Part shown: in pieces, positions 9,417 through 18,795 of the stretch | Numbering within the stretch: position 1 is the first letter of the stretch | Layout of the letters: every line of letters begins with the position of its first letter | Assembly (NCBI RefSeq): GCF_016907455.1 | Contig: NZ_JAFBCB010000001.1 | Location: forward strand, 744,001-808,000 | Direction of reading: 5' to 3' | DNA length: 64,000 nt | Source of the DNA: Brachybacterium muris | GTDB lineage: Bacteria > Actinomycetota > Actinomycetes > Actinomycetales > Dermabacteraceae | Program-made: the position numbers and the translations under genes | Notes under the pieces: generated by a model | What the model was told of the DNA's origin: nothing | Database searches by the model: none | The model's input: only the letters and a program-made list of their open reading frames with translations

Positions 9417-9920
9417 ATGGCGGTGCTGTGTCTGGGGAATCCTTGGGGCGAAATGATACTAAGAAATATTGCCAGTCTAGTTCACGTTCTATTCTCCATG
9501 GCGGTGTTATTCCTTTCTGGTTGTGTGCCCATCGGGGTGCAGCCCGTTGATGTAGCTGCTTATGCGGAGAGGGGTGTAATCTACATGGTCAATCCCATAT
9601 GTCTGCCCCCGAGAGTGTCGTTTTCGGTCTACTTGGAGGGCGGGGATGAAGTATGGAGTGGAACCCATCCGGTCGATACTTCCGCTCCAGTGATTGCACT
9701 CGCAGCATATAATTTTGAGTCGTCGCAAGGGGTTTATGACGTGGGTCAGGAATTGCAGATCTTTGCCCAGGGCGACGAAGATGGAGTGACCTTCCGGGTG
9801 GAGTGGGTTCCCGACCGCCTACCAGCACTCACATCAAACGAGGCATACATCTTTGAGACCGGTGAGATCGTGAATATTCAGGAATATCGCAATGATCCCG
9901 AGGCGTGTGTGTCTATCTGA
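9417..9920 (+). CDS. Orphan lipoprotein, low GC, function unknown
   Basis: 167 residues. Start at 9417 is preceded by GGAGG at good spacing; a second possible start at 9453 gives a more typical signal peptide. Both contain a hydrophobic stretch ending in the lipobox FLSGC, so the mature protein should be an anchored extracellular lipoprotein of about 130 residues. The mature part is beta-rich and acidic (YLEGGDEVWSGTHPVDTS, YDVGQELQIFAQGDED). Base composition is markedly more AT-rich than the flanking genes, as in the RHS immunity candidate, which suggests horizontal origin. No family recognised. Confidence 0.6.
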   Translation: MAVLCLGNPWGEMILRNIASLVHVLFSMAVLFLSGCVPIGVQPVDVAAYAERGVIYMVNPICLPPRVSFSVYLEGGDEVWSGTHPVDTSAPVIALAAYNFESSQGVYDVGQELQIFAQGDEDGVTFRVEWVPDRLPALTSNEAYIFETGEIVNIQEYRNDPEACVSI

Positions 9921-9970
9921 CTCGTGGTCCACTACTGGCAAGCCAGATCAGCTCTCACCCATCCATGCAC

Positions 9971-9987
9971 CAGTCCCATCGGGACTG
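9971..9987. terminator. Short hairpin between convergent genes
   Basis: Perfect 7-bp arms CAGTCCC / GGGACTG around a 3-base loop, in the 191-base gap between the lipoprotein and the convergent ferredoxin gene. There is no T-run; a bidirectional terminator is possible but weak. Nothing else is seen in this gap. Confidence 0.3.
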
Positions 9988-10111
9988 ATACACGATCATG
10001 TGCCACGTTGGCCTGACAGGCCCGGTGACCACGCGAACCGACGAGCAGGCGCGAGGGAGAACGCCCCGACTAGCATCGGCGGGTGCGCACCGAACGGTGT
10101 CACCCTCGAAC

Positions 10112-10384
10112 TCAGACGTCGATCTCGATCTCGCCCTCGCCGCGGGAGACGCACGTGATCATGTTGGAGTCCTTCTCGTCGTCCATGAGGAACTCGTCCA
10201 GGTGCTCCACCTCACCGCTGACCAGCGGGACCATGCAGGTGCCGCACACGCCGCCCTCGCAGGAGTAGTCCATCGAGATGCCGGCGTCCAACAGGGCCTG
10301 CAGCAGCGATTGGCCCTCTGCGACCTCGACCGTGATGCCGGACTTCAGGCACTTGGCGGTGAACGGTTCTCCGAACAGGGACAT
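10112..10384 (-). CDS. 2Fe-2S plant-type ferredoxin
   Basis: 90 residues. The cysteine pattern SCEGGVCGTCM plus a distal Cys in MITCVSRGEG forms the C-x4-C-x2-C...C ligand set of [2Fe-2S] ferredoxins, as in the ferredoxin domain of phthalate-dioxygenase-reductase-type proteins. It would carry single electrons in the cytoplasm to an oxygenase or reductase not present nearby. The start ATG (10384) has GAGGAGCGAGC upstream; an earlier in-frame start would add nine residues. It stands alone, divergent from the next gene. Confidence 0.85.
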   Translation of the reverse strand: MSLFGEPFTAKCLKSGITVEVAEGQSLLQALLDAGISMDYSCEGGVCGTCMVPLVSGEVEHLDEFLMDDEKDSNMITCVSRGEGEIEIDV

Positions 10385-10517
10385 GCTCGCTCCTCGGTGG
10401 ATCAACAGCACGGGCCAACGGTTCGGGCCCGGCGCATCCCCCAGGATGTCACGCCCGCCCGGCGCGGTGACAGGACCCCTCTCGCCCCGTGAGCGCCGTT
10501 ACACCTGCTCTGGGTGC

Positions 10518-11839
10518 ATGAGCACGCCCGAGCCGCGCCTGCCTCCCCAGGTGGCCCGCCAAATATGCGACCTCCGCCGTGCAGACCTCACCCCTGCGCT
10601 GGTCCACGCGCTGCGTGCATCGCCCACGGCAACAGCCGCAGTGCTTCGCGAGGTGTGCGAGGCCGCCCCCATGTCGCCTGCAGGAACCCTTTTCCCCGGT
10701 TCCATCCCCTTCGAGGAGGACACCGCGCGAACACGCGCCGCCGGGGCCGCTGCGCTGCTCGCGGCCCTGTTCGACGATCACGAGGCACTGGAGCGGCTGC
10801 CGTACGAGGACCTGGCGCAGATCGCCACGTCCATCAACGACGACCACCTCGCGCTCCTTGCCCGACTGGGTCCCTCCCTCGCCCCGCGCCTCAGCGCCGG
10901 CCTGCGCCGCCACACCCAGCAGGACACCACGCGCACCCGGCCCCCGTACGGACTCCTGGATACCGCCGTCCTGGTGCACGCGGCGGATACCGCCCCCGCC
11001 ATCGAAGCGACCCTCTCCTACTACCGGGCCCGCCGCATCATCGTGAAGATGGTCATCGGGCCCGAGACCGACGAGAGGGACGTCGCGACCAGGAAGCGCT
11101 ACCGCCAGTGGGCGAAGCAGGCCCTCGAGGCGCTCCGGGCACCCCTATCGCAGCCCGCTCTCCTTGGTGACGGGACAGATGGCGCACCAGGTGCGGGCGC
11201 CGCAACCGCCAGCCCCGACGGAGCAGACCGCCCGGATGAACGCGCCGAGGTCGTGAGGGCCCCGTGGGTGGCGATGGAGCAGTCAGGGCTGCTCACCGGC
11301 CGCAGGCCTCGCACACTCACGCCCGATCTGATCCTGGCAGATCCGAAGCTGCGCATCGCCGCAGACGAACCCCTCGGCTTCGCCCGCGACGTGCTGCATG
11401 CCGAAGGGCTGTGCGACTGGATCCCCGCCGAGGGCGAGGTCCTGCCGCCGTACGACCAGTTCCTGCTGCTGGGACAGAAGCTGAGCGACGGCGCCGCCGG
11501 CATCGAGGACGTGGTGCTCCAGGAGCTCGTGGACGAGGACGGGCACCTGGTACCCCGCGCCGACCACCACCAGTGCACGGACCTGTTCCGGCTGCACTGG
11601 ACCGAGCACGGGACCCCCGCAGCAGCGGTCAGTACGTCGAGCTCACCCCGTGGATGGACCTCACCCGGCTCGATCAGCTCCTTGCGGACTGGACCGATCC
11701 GGAGGGGCGCCGCCTGCAGGTCGACCCGCTCGCCGAGGACAGCGCCGGTGTGGTCCTGGCCGTTCCCGGCGCCTGGGAGCGCTACCGGGAACTTGTGGCC
11801 TGGCGGGGGAGAACCGCCCAGGAATGCCCCCGCCAATGA
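10518..11839 (+). pseudogene. Hypothetical protein gene with an apparent frameshift
   Basis: From ATG 10518 the frame codes a good actinobacterial-style protein for about 365 residues (PPYGLLDTAVLVHAADTAPA, IIVKMVIGPETDERD, LCDWIPAEGEVLPPYDQFLL), up to LFRLHWTEHGT. There coding quality collapses, and the frame one base back carries on convincingly (GQYVELTPWMDLTRLDQLLA to a stop at 11837-11839). A single missing base near 11608-11620, where a run of five C occurs, would explain it. It could be a real inactivating deletion or a sequencing error. The family is not recognised; no signal peptide or membrane helix is seen. Confidence 0.55.
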
Positions 11840-11899
11840 GGCCGATCCCACTGCCGTGCGCTGACCGCACCGGTTCCGCCTGCCGCCGGTGGCTGACTA

Positions 11900-12160
11900 C
11901 ACTGGCCGCATCGGCATCGACCCGGCCATCACCGGAGAGCCGCGGGAAGAACAGCCAGCACCTCCGTCGGCCCTGAGCCGCAGCGGGGACGTCGGCTCAG
12001 TAGAACCCGCCGGGACCAGCCCGTCACAGCTGAGGAACAAGGGGATCCCCCGCACCGGCTGGCCGGCACGAGGGTCAACCGAGGTGGTACCGCGCATGTC
12101 GCCCCCGGGCGCCGGCGTCCTCGGACAGCACAGCCGCAGTCCGCCACCACTCGGAGGTCC
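11900..12160 (+). promoter_or_regulatory. T-box riboswitch, isoleucine-specific, upstream of ileS
   Basis: The leader contains the T-box core CCGAGGTGGTACCGCG (12079-12094), which pairs with the uncharged tRNA acceptor end. A Stem I/specifier region reads CATCACCGG near 11927-11935 with an ATC (Ile) codon at 11928-11930, followed by GAGAGCC and GGAAGAAC as in other actinobacterial ileS leaders. The ribosome site GGAGGT (12153-12158) lies at the 3' end with no terminator hairpin plus T-run, so regulation is probably translational: uncharged tRNA-Ile would free the ribosome site. The exact 5' end is not determined. Confidence 0.85.
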
Positions 12161-12163
12161 CCC

Positions 12164-15100
12164 ATGGTCTACCCGGTCACCTCAGACGCCCTTGTCCCCT
12201 CACCGAACCTGCCCGAGCTCGAGGAGCGCATCCTCGCCTTCTGGCGCGGCGACGACACCTTCCGGGCCTCCATTGCCCAGCGCGAGGGCGCCGACGAGTA
12301 CGTGTTCTACGACGGCCCGCCCTTCGCCAACGGCCTGCCGCACTACGGGCACCTGCTCACCGGGTTCGTCAAGGACGTGGTGCCGCGCTTCCGCACCATG
12401 TGCGGGCAGAAGGTGGACCGCCGCTTCGGCTGGGACACCCACGGGCTGCCCGCCGAGCTGGAGGCCATGCGGGAGCTGGGCATGACCGAGAAGCACGAGA
12501 TCGAGCAGATGGGCATCGGCCAGTTCAACGCCGCCGCCCAGGGCTCGGTGCTGAAGTACACCAAGGACTGGGAGGAGTACGTCGAGCGGCAGGCCCGCTG
12601 GGTGGACTTCGAGAACGACTACAAGACCCTGGACCCCACCTTCATGGAGTCCGTGCTGTGGGCCTTCAAGACCCTGTACGACAAGGACCGCGCCTACGAG
12701 GGCTACTCGGTGCTGCCGTACTGCTGGAAGGACCAGACCCCGCTGAGCTCCCACGAGCTGCGGATGGACGACGACGTCTACCAGATGCGCCAGGACCCCT
12801 CGGTGACCGTCACCTTCCCCTTCACCGGGGACAAGGCCACCGAACTGGGCATCGAGGGTGTGCGGGCGGTGGCCTGGACCACCACCCCGTGGACCCTGCC
12901 CACCAACTTCTCCCTGGCCGTCGGCCCCGAGGTCACCTACGTGGTGGTCCCGGCCGGGCCCGAGGGCGCGGCCGACGGCGCCGCTGCCGGCGAGGCCCGC
13001 TACCTCCTGGCCGCCGAACTGCTGGGCGCCCACGCCGCTCTGCTGGGCTACGCGGATGCCGAGGCCGCCCAGGCCGCCGTCGAGCAGCGCACCTTCACCG
13101 GTGCCGAGCTGGAGTACGTCACCTACCAGCCGCTGTGGGACGTGTACTCCGCCGACCGCGAGCGCTGGGGCACCCAGAACGCGTGGATCGTGACGGTGGC
13201 GGACTACGTCTCCACCGAGGACGGCACGGGCGTGGTCCACCAGGCCACCGCCTACGGTGAGGAGGACCAGAAGGTCAACGCCTCCTACGGGATCCCGGTG
13301 ATCGTCTCGGTGGACGAGGGCGCCCAGTTCCTGGACCTGTTCCGCGGCACCGCCCTGGACGCCATCGCCGGGCTGCAGGTGTTCGAGGCCAACCGCCCCA
13401 TCATCCGCACCCTGAAGGCCGACGGGCGCCTGCTGCGCGAGGCCAGCTACGAACACTCCTACCCGCACTGCTGGCGCTGCCGGAACCCGCTGATCTACAA
13501 GGCGGTGGGCTCGTGGTTCATCAAGGTCGCCGACATGCACGATGACCTGCTGCGCCTGAACGAGCAGATCACCTGGGTGCCGGGCAACGTCAAGCACGGC
13601 CAGTTCGGCAAGTGGCTGGAGGGCTCGCGGGACTGGGCGATCTCCCGCAACCGCTTCTGGGGCTCCCCGATCCCGGTGTGGAAGAGCGATGACCCCAACC
13701 ACCCGCGCATCGACGTGTACGGGTCCCTCGCCGAGCTGGAGGAAGCCTTCGGGCGCCTCCCGCTGGACGAGAACGGCGAGGTGAACCTGCACCGCCCCTA
13801 CATCGACGAGCTCACCCGCCCCAACCCCGACGACCCGACCGGGAAATCCACCATGCGCCGCGTCACCGACGTGTTCGACGTGTGGTTCGACTCCGGCTCC
13901 ATGCCGTTCGCGCAGGTGCACTACCCCTTCGAGAACACCGAGTGGTTCGAGAGCCACAACCCGGCCGACTTCATCGTGGAGTACATCGGGCAGACCCGCG
14001 GCTGGTTCTACGTGATGCACGTGCTGGCCACGTCCCTCTTCGACAGGCCCGCGTTCTCCAGCGTGATCTGCCACGGCATCGTGCTGGGCGATGACGGCGA
14101 GAAGATGTCGAAGTCCCGCCGCAACTACCCCGACGTGCGCGAGATGTTCGACAAGTACGGCGCCGACGCGATGCGCTGGTACCTGATGAGCTCGCCGATC
14201 CTGCGCGGCGGCAACCTGATCGTGGCCGAGCCGCAGATCCGCGACGCCGTGCGGCAGACGGTGCTGCCGCTGTGGAACGTCTGGTACTTCCTGGGCATGT
14301 ACGCCAACGCCGCCGGCGCGAAGGACGAGAACGGCCGCCCCACCGGCTATCGGGGGCAGGCGCGCTACGAGTCCGACGACGTGATGGACCGCTACCTGCT
14401 GGCCCGCACCAGTCGCCTGGTGCGCGAGGTGCGTGAGCAGATGACGGACCTGGCGATCGCCGATGCCGCGGCCTCGATCCAGTCCTACCTGGACATGCTC
14501 ACCAACTGGTACGTGCGCCGCTCCCGCGACCGCTTCTGGGAGGGCGACGAGACAGCGATCGACGTGCTCTCCACCTGCCTGGAGACGCTGTGCCGGGTGG
14601 CGGCCCCGCTGCTGCCGATGGTCTCCGAGGAGATCTGGAAGCAGCTCACCGGTGGCCGTTCCGTGCACCTGGAGGACTGGCCGGATGCCTCGCAGTTCCC
14701 GGCGGGGGAGCAGGCCGATGCGCTGATCGCCTTCATGGACGATGTGCGTGAGGTGGCCAGCGCCGGCAACGCGCTGCGGAAGAAGGAGGGCCTGCGGGCC
14801 CGCCTGCCGCTGGCGGAGCTGACCGTGGTCCACGCCGAGCCGGGCGCCCTGGAGCCCTTCGTCTCGATCCTGCGCGACGAGCTGAACGTCAAGGCCGTGC
14901 GCCTGCTGGACGTCACCAGCGAGGAGGCGCAGGGCATGGGCGTGGAGCAGCGGCTGTCCGTCAACGCCCGCGCCGCCGGCCCGCGCCTGGGCAAGCAGGT
15001 GCAGCAGGCCATCAAGGGCGCGAAGTCCGGTGACTGGTCCGTGGCCGAGGACGGCACCGTCACTGCCGGTGGCCTGGAGCTGGCCGAGGGCGAGTACACC

Positions 15101-15469
15101 CTGGACCTGGTGGCAGGGGAGTCCGCGGCGCTGGAGGGCCGGGCCGTCGGTGTGCTGCGCGGCGGTGACTTCCTGGTGCTGGACACCCGGGTCACCCCGG
15201 CGCTGGAGGCCGAGGGCACCGCCCGCGACGTGGTGCGCGCCATCCAGGCGGCCCGCCGCGACGCGGGGCTGGACGTCTCGGACCGCATCCGCCTCACCGT
15301 GGACGGTGACGCGCAGGTGGTGGAGGCAGTGGCCGCGCACCGCGAGCTGGTGGCCGGCGAGGTGCTGGCCACCGAGGTGCAGGTCCCCGCTGCTCCTGCC
15401 GAGGGCGCGCACGCGGCGGCCGAGAAGGTCGCCGGAGGGTCGGTGACGGTGTCGGTCGCGAAGGCCTGA
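12164..15469 (+). CDS. ileS: Isoleucyl-tRNA synthetase
   Basis: 1,101 residues, class I synthetase that charges tRNA-Ile, cytoplasmic. Visible motifs: HIGH-type PHYGHL near residue 62, editing domain in the middle with TTPWTLPTN near 245, Cys pair in YPHCWRCRNPL near 437, DVWFDSGSMPF near 570, and KMSKS in GEKMSKSRRNYPD near 650. Length and the HYGH form fit the large, eukaryote-like IleS clade (IleS2-type), whose members are often less sensitive to mupirocin; that is family knowledge and untested here. Start ATG has GGAGGT five bases upstream, inside the T-box leader. Transcribed alone, ending at the hairpin at 15485. Confidence 0.97.
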   Translation: MVYPVTSDALVPSPNLPELEERILAFWRGDDTFRASIAQREGADEYVFYDGPPFANGLPHYGHLLTGFVKDVVPRFRTMCGQKVDRRFGWDTHGLPAELEAMRELGMTEKHEIEQMGIGQFNAAAQGSVLKYTKDWEEYVERQARWVDFENDYKTLDPTFMESVLWAFKTLYDKDRAYEGYSVLPYCWKDQTPLSSHELRMDDDVYQMRQDPSVTVTFPFTGDKATELGIEGVRAVAWTTTPWTLPTNFSLAVGPEVTYVVVPAGPEGAADGAAAGEARYLLAAELLGAHAALLGYADAEAAQAAVEQRTFTGAELEYVTYQPLWDVYSADRERWGTQNAWIVTVADYVSTEDGTGVVHQATAYGEEDQKVNASYGIPVIVSVDEGAQFLDLFRGTALDAIAGLQVFEANRPIIRTLKADGRLLREASYEHSYPHCWRCRNPLIYKAVGSWFIKVADMHDDLLRLNEQITWVPGNVKHGQFGKWLEGSRDWAISRNRFWGSPIPVWKSDDPNHPRIDVYGSLAELEEAFGRLPLDENGEVNLHRPYIDELTRPNPDDPTGKSTMRRVTDVFDVWFDSGSMPFAQVHYPFENTEWFESHNPADFIVEYIGQTRGWFYVMHVLATSLFDRPAFSSVICHGIVLGDDGEKMSKSRRNYPDVREMFDKYGADAMRWYLMSSPILRGGNLIVAEPQIRDAVRQTVLPLWNVWYFLGMYANAAGAKDENGRPTGYRGQARYESDDVMDRYLLARTSRLVREVREQMTDLAIADAAASIQSYLDMLTNWYVRRSRDRFWEGDETAIDVLSTCLETLCRVAAPLLPMVSEEIWKQLTGGRSVHLEDWPDASQFPAGEQADALIAFMDDVREVASAGNALRKKEGLRARLPLAELTVVHAEPGALEPFVSILRDELNVKAVRLLDVTSEEAQGMGVEQRLSVNARAAGPRLGKQVQQAIKGAKSGDWSVAEDGTVTAGGLELAEGEYTLDLVAGESAALEGRAVGVLRGGDFLVLDTRVTPALEAEGTARDVVRAIQAARRDAGLDVSDRIRLTVDGDAQVVEAVAAHRELVAGEVLATEVQVPAAPAEGAHAAAEKVAGGSVTVSVAKA

Positions 15470-15484
15470 CGGGACCCTCGCACG

Positions 15485-15518
15485 ACGGCGGGCCGGTGGT
15501 GACCCACCGGCCCGCCGT
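15485..15518 (+). terminator. Strong hairpin terminator after ileS
   Basis: Perfect 15-bp arms ACGGCGGGCCGGTGG (15485-15499) and the complement (15504-15518) around a 4-base loop, 15 bases after the ileS stop. It is followed by a T-enriched stretch (ttcgtcgttg) rather than a pure T-run, as is usual for actinobacterial terminators. Confidence 0.8.
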
Positions 15519-15598
15519 TCGTCGTTGTCCCGTGCTTCCCGCGGGCTGCCGGTTCCCGGCGTCGGTGTTCCCCACACCGAGTGGTCGTTGGCCGGTGC

Positions 15599-15757
15599 TC
15601 AGATGATCCCGTAGTGCTCGTAGTAGTGGGACATCGTCGTCGGCATGGGTTCCTCGTGTCCGAGCAGTTCGTAGGCGGGGATCTCTGTGCCATCGGAGAT
15701 GACGCCTCTGACTGCGACATCGATGGCCCGTCCGGGATCGAACATCTCGTGAATCAC
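15599..15757 (-). pseudogene. Possible C-terminal remnant of the small lipoprotein family
   Basis: A 52-codon frame (GTG 15757 to TGA 15599) codes for VRGVISDGTEIPAYELL and ends SHYYEHYGII. This resembles the C-terminus of the two lipoproteins at 15902 and 19068 (GLNGRLPDGTEITAVEL, ending PRYGLD), but no signal peptide or N-terminal half is present upstream. It could be a decayed paralog or a small independent gene. The match is short and the call tentative. Confidence 0.35.
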
Positions 15758-15901
15758 CTCGGTGTCATCGCCGCTCCTCCTGTCGTGTCACTCCTTGTGT
15801 GCGAGTAGGCGGTCCGAACCAGCTCGCACTCACCTGGGGACGTGCACGGTCACCGTGGCATGCTGGCCCTGGTGACTATCGGACTGGGGGAGAGCACGGT
15901 G

Positions 15902-16330
15902 ATGAGCAGACGAGGAATGCTCGGCGGCGTGGGGGCGCTGGCCGCAGCGGCACTCACGGGATGCTCCGTGCTCCGCAAGGATCGCGCCGAGCTGATCACC
16001 GAGGAAGTGTCAAGCATCGATGGCGTGAGTGGCGCGAAGCTCAAGACGGGGAGGGACAATCGCTTTCACACCTACGTCGTGGGAATGGTCGACATCGACG
16101 CGGCATCCTCCGCTGAGCGCTTCCGGGTGTGCGACGAGGTAATGCGCACCGCCGTCCCGGTGTTACATGAACGCGACGAACCTGAGGTCAAGGTAGGCGG
16201 GCTCAACGGGCGCCTGCCGGACGGTACCGAGATCACTGCGGTTGAGTTGGACCCTGATATGCCCACCGAAGATTTCCCACTCGAACTGGTCAGCGCTGAA
16301 TCCCTCTTTCCTCGCTACGGACTGGACTGA
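15902..16330 (+). CDS. Small lipoprotein with Tat-like signal, paralog 1
   Basis: 142 residues. N-terminus MSRRGMLGGVGALAAAALTG ends at a lipobox Cys (LTGC), with an RR pair that could also suit Tat export. The mature part is about 120 residues, acidic, with the motif NGRLPDGTEITAVELDPDMP and C-terminus FPRYGLD. It is clearly paralogous to the gene at 19068, sharing also the upstream block GGCATGCTGGCCCT. IS21 copy 2 begins at the first base of the stop codon; its TGA end supplies the stop, and the other side of the insertion shows the native stop was also TGA, so the protein is unchanged. Function unknown. Confidence 0.75.
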   Translation: MSRRGMLGGVGALAAAALTGCSVLRKDRAELITEEVSSIDGVSGAKLKTGRDNRFHTYVVGMVDIDAASSAERFRVCDEVMRTAVPVLHERDEPEVKVGGLNGRLPDGTEITAVELDPDMPTEDFPLELVSAESLFPRYGLD

Positions 16331-16489
16331 ATATTCGCCTCGCTGGGGTCCGCTGATCGAGGGTTCGGGTGCCACGTCGCTGCCGTAGCGGTGGCGTCGT
16401 TCGGGACCACCAGTGGTGTCGTTGGGGCCGCTCTGTCTACGCTCCTTCCGCCGTGTGTATAGGGCACGCGGCGGAAGGAGCAATCTGGA

Positions 16490-18052
16490 ATGGTACGGAA
16501 GATCAGGGCGAAGCTGGTGCTCCAGCTGCGCGCAGAAGGTCTGTCGGGGCGAGCGATTTCGTCCTCGCAGGGCATGTCCCGCAAGTCCGTGAGGGCGGTG
16601 TTCGAGGCCGCTGACGCTGCAGGGATCGGGTGGGGCGATATCGCGGACGTCGCCGATGAGCAGGTGTATGCCCGGTTGTTCCCGGGCCGGGGCGAGCACG
16701 AGAGCGTGTTCGCACAGCCGGACTGGGAACAGGTCCATCGAGAGATGGCCAGGGTCGGCGTGACGCTGAAGCTGTTGCACGGCGAGTACTTCGACGCGAC
16801 CACGGCGGCTGGGGATCCGGCGATGGGGTATGACCGGTTTTGCCGCACCTACCAGCACCACGTCATGGTCACCGGTGCCGCTTCGAGAGTCGGTCACAAG
16901 GCCGGCCAGAGCGTGGAGGTCGACTGGTCCGGCCCCACGATGGAGCTGGCCGATCCGGTCACCGGCGAGGTCTCGAAGGTGTTCTTGTTCGTTGCCTGCC
17001 TGCCTTTTTCTCGTTACGCGTTCTGCTTCCCGGCGCTGGATATGCGCCAGGAGTCCTGGCTGCGAGCGCACGTAGCGATGTTCGAGGCGCTGGGCGGGAC
17101 GGTCCCGAGGATCGTTCCGGACAACCTCAAGACCGGTGTGGTGAAGCACCCCCGCGAGGGCGAGATCGTCCTGAACGATGCGTATCGCGAGATGGCAGCG
17201 CATTACTCGGCGGCGGTGCTCCCGGGGAGGGTGCGGAAACCGAAAGACAAGGCGAGCGTGGAGAACACCGTCGCGCACGTCGCGACCTGGGTCATCGCCG
17301 GGCTGCGGGATCAGCGATTCACGTCCCTGCCCGAACTTGCAGCCGCCATCGGGCAGCGGATGGAGGCCTATAACGCGGAGCCGTTCCAGAAGCGGCCCGG
17401 ATCCCGCGCCAGCGTGTTCGACGCGGAGGAGCGGCCGCTGCTGACGCCGCTGCCGGCGGTGCCCTACGAGATCTCGACATGGCACTACGGACGACGAGTG
17501 GGCAGGAACGGGCACGTCACGTTCGCGCGGAACTTCTACTCCGCGCCGTTCGCGCACATCGGCGCGAAGGTCGATCTGCGCATCACGGCCCGGACGCTGG
17601 AGATCTATCAGGGCAGCCAGCGACTGACCAGTCACCTGCTGCTCCCGGAGACCGCGAGCAATGAGTACCGCACCAACGACGCGGACCTACCTGCGGGCGA
17701 GCGTTTCCAGGCCTGGGACGCGCAGAGGGTGCGGGCGTGGGCAGATCGGGTCGGGCCGGCCACGGTGATCGTGATCCAGCGGATCTTCGAGTCCGTGCCG
17801 ATCGTGGAACAGGGCCTGGATCCCGCGTTGGCGGTGCTACGGCTCTCTCGCCGCTTCTCCGTAGATCGGGTCGAGGCGGCCTGCGCACTCGCGCTGACGG
17901 GACGGGTCCGTTCACCGCGCTATGCGCATCTGCACCCGATCTTGGCCACCGGGCAGGACAAGGTCGCCGCCCTGCGTCCACCCCGCGAGGAACCCGCGGA
18001 AGACGGCGGATACGTCCGTGGCGCCGACTACTACGCCGGAGGTGTCCGGTGA
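16490..18052 (+). CDS. istA: IS21 transposase IstA, copy 2
   Basis: 520 residues, identical to the copy at 5719-7281 with the same HTH and DDE core residues. ATG start lies 162 bases inside the element. No disabling change seen. Confidence 0.93.
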   Translation: MVRKIRAKLVLQLRAEGLSGRAISSSQGMSRKSVRAVFEAADAAGIGWGDIADVADEQVYARLFPGRGEHESVFAQPDWEQVHREMARVGVTLKLLHGEYFDATTAAGDPAMGYDRFCRTYQHHVMVTGAASRVGHKAGQSVEVDWSGPTMELADPVTGEVSKVFLFVACLPFSRYAFCFPALDMRQESWLRAHVAMFEALGGTVPRIVPDNLKTGVVKHPREGEIVLNDAYREMAAHYSAAVLPGRVRKPKDKASVENTVAHVATWVIAGLRDQRFTSLPELAAAIGQRMEAYNAEPFQKRPGSRASVFDAEERPLLTPLPAVPYEISTWHYGRRVGRNGHVTFARNFYSAPFAHIGAKVDLRITARTLEIYQGSQRLTSHLLLPETASNEYRTNDADLPAGERFQAWDAQRVRAWADRVGPATVIVIQRIFESVPIVEQGLDPALAVLRLSRRFSVDRVEAACALALTGRVRSPRYAHLHPILATGQDKVAALRPPREEPAEDGGYVRGADYYAGGVR

Positions 18053-18795
18053 GCGTGATCGATAACGACACGAAGCGGAAGCTGCGCGAGATGGGCGCGA
18101 CCGCGCTGCTGGACGCGATCGATGCCCAGGATGAGGCTCACGTGCTGGGGATGTCGTTCCAGGAACGGCTCCAGCTGATCGTGGACGAGGCGCATTCCAT
18201 CTTCAATCATGGAAAGGTCGAGGGTCTGATCCGCCGGGCGGGGCTGCGTTATCCCGGAGCGGACCTGCGGCGGCTGGATCTGGTCGAGGAACGGGGACTG
18301 AACCGGAACGTGATCGCGCAACTGGCAACCTGCTCCTTCATCCAGCGGCAACAGAACGTGGTCTTCCAGGGCTTCACCGGCTCAGGGAAGTCCTACCTCG
18401 GCTGCGCGCTGGCGAAGCAGGCCTGCCAGCACCGGCTCCGAGCCCACTACATCCGAATGCCCGACCTCGAAGAGGCCTGGGCCCTGGCAAAGGACAAGCC
18501 GCAGGGCCAGACGAAGTTCCTGCGGAAGTACTCCACGTTCTCGCTGCTGGTGATCGACGAGTGGCTGCTGGACCATCCTGACGAGGGAATGCGTTCGATG
18601 CTGCTGGAACTGCTCGAGCGCCGCTATGACACCGGCTCGACCGTGTTCTGCACCCAGTACCCGAAGAAGGACTGGCACGCCCGGCTCGGTGGAGCAGTCC
18701 ACGCCGATGCGATCATGGACCGCATCGTGCACAACACAATCTGGATCGACACCGGCGACAGGAACATGCGAGAACACACCGCACTGCCCCAGTGA
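18049..18795 (+). CDS. istB: IS21 helper ATPase IstB, copy 2
   Basis: 248 residues, identical to the other IstB copies, with Walker [12 protein letters not shown] start overlaps the istA stop by four bases. A further frame starts with GTG at 18792, overlapping the istB stop, and runs open to the right end of the element; here it stops three codons into the flanking DNA. Confidence 0.93.
   Translation: MSVIDNDTKRKLREMGATALLDAIDAQDEAHVLGMSFQERLQLIVDEAHSIFNHGKVEGLIRRAGLRYPGADLRRLDLVEERGLNRNVIAQLATCSFIQRQQNVVFQGFTGSGKSYLGCALAKQACQHRLRAHYIRMPDLEEAWALAKDKPQGQTKFLRKYSTFSLLVIDEWLLDHPDEGMRSMLLELLERRYDTGSTVFCTQYPKKDWHARLGGAVHADAIMDRIVHNTIWIDTGDRNMREHTALPQ

Noticed and set aside
12200..15577. Very long minus-strand frame opposite ileS (over 1,100 codons)
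   Set aside because: It mirrors third-position GC bias on the opposite strand, has a low-complexity His/Gly/Val composition and no family similarity; ileS on the plus strand is unambiguous.
15581..15808. Plus-strand 75-codon frame after ileS
   Set aside because: Composition is not protein-like and the minus strand here carries a better candidate related to neighbouring lipoproteins.
16163..17635. Minus-strand 490-codon frame across lipoprotein and IS21
   Set aside because: Antisense shadow of istA, recurring in every copy; no independent evidence of expression.
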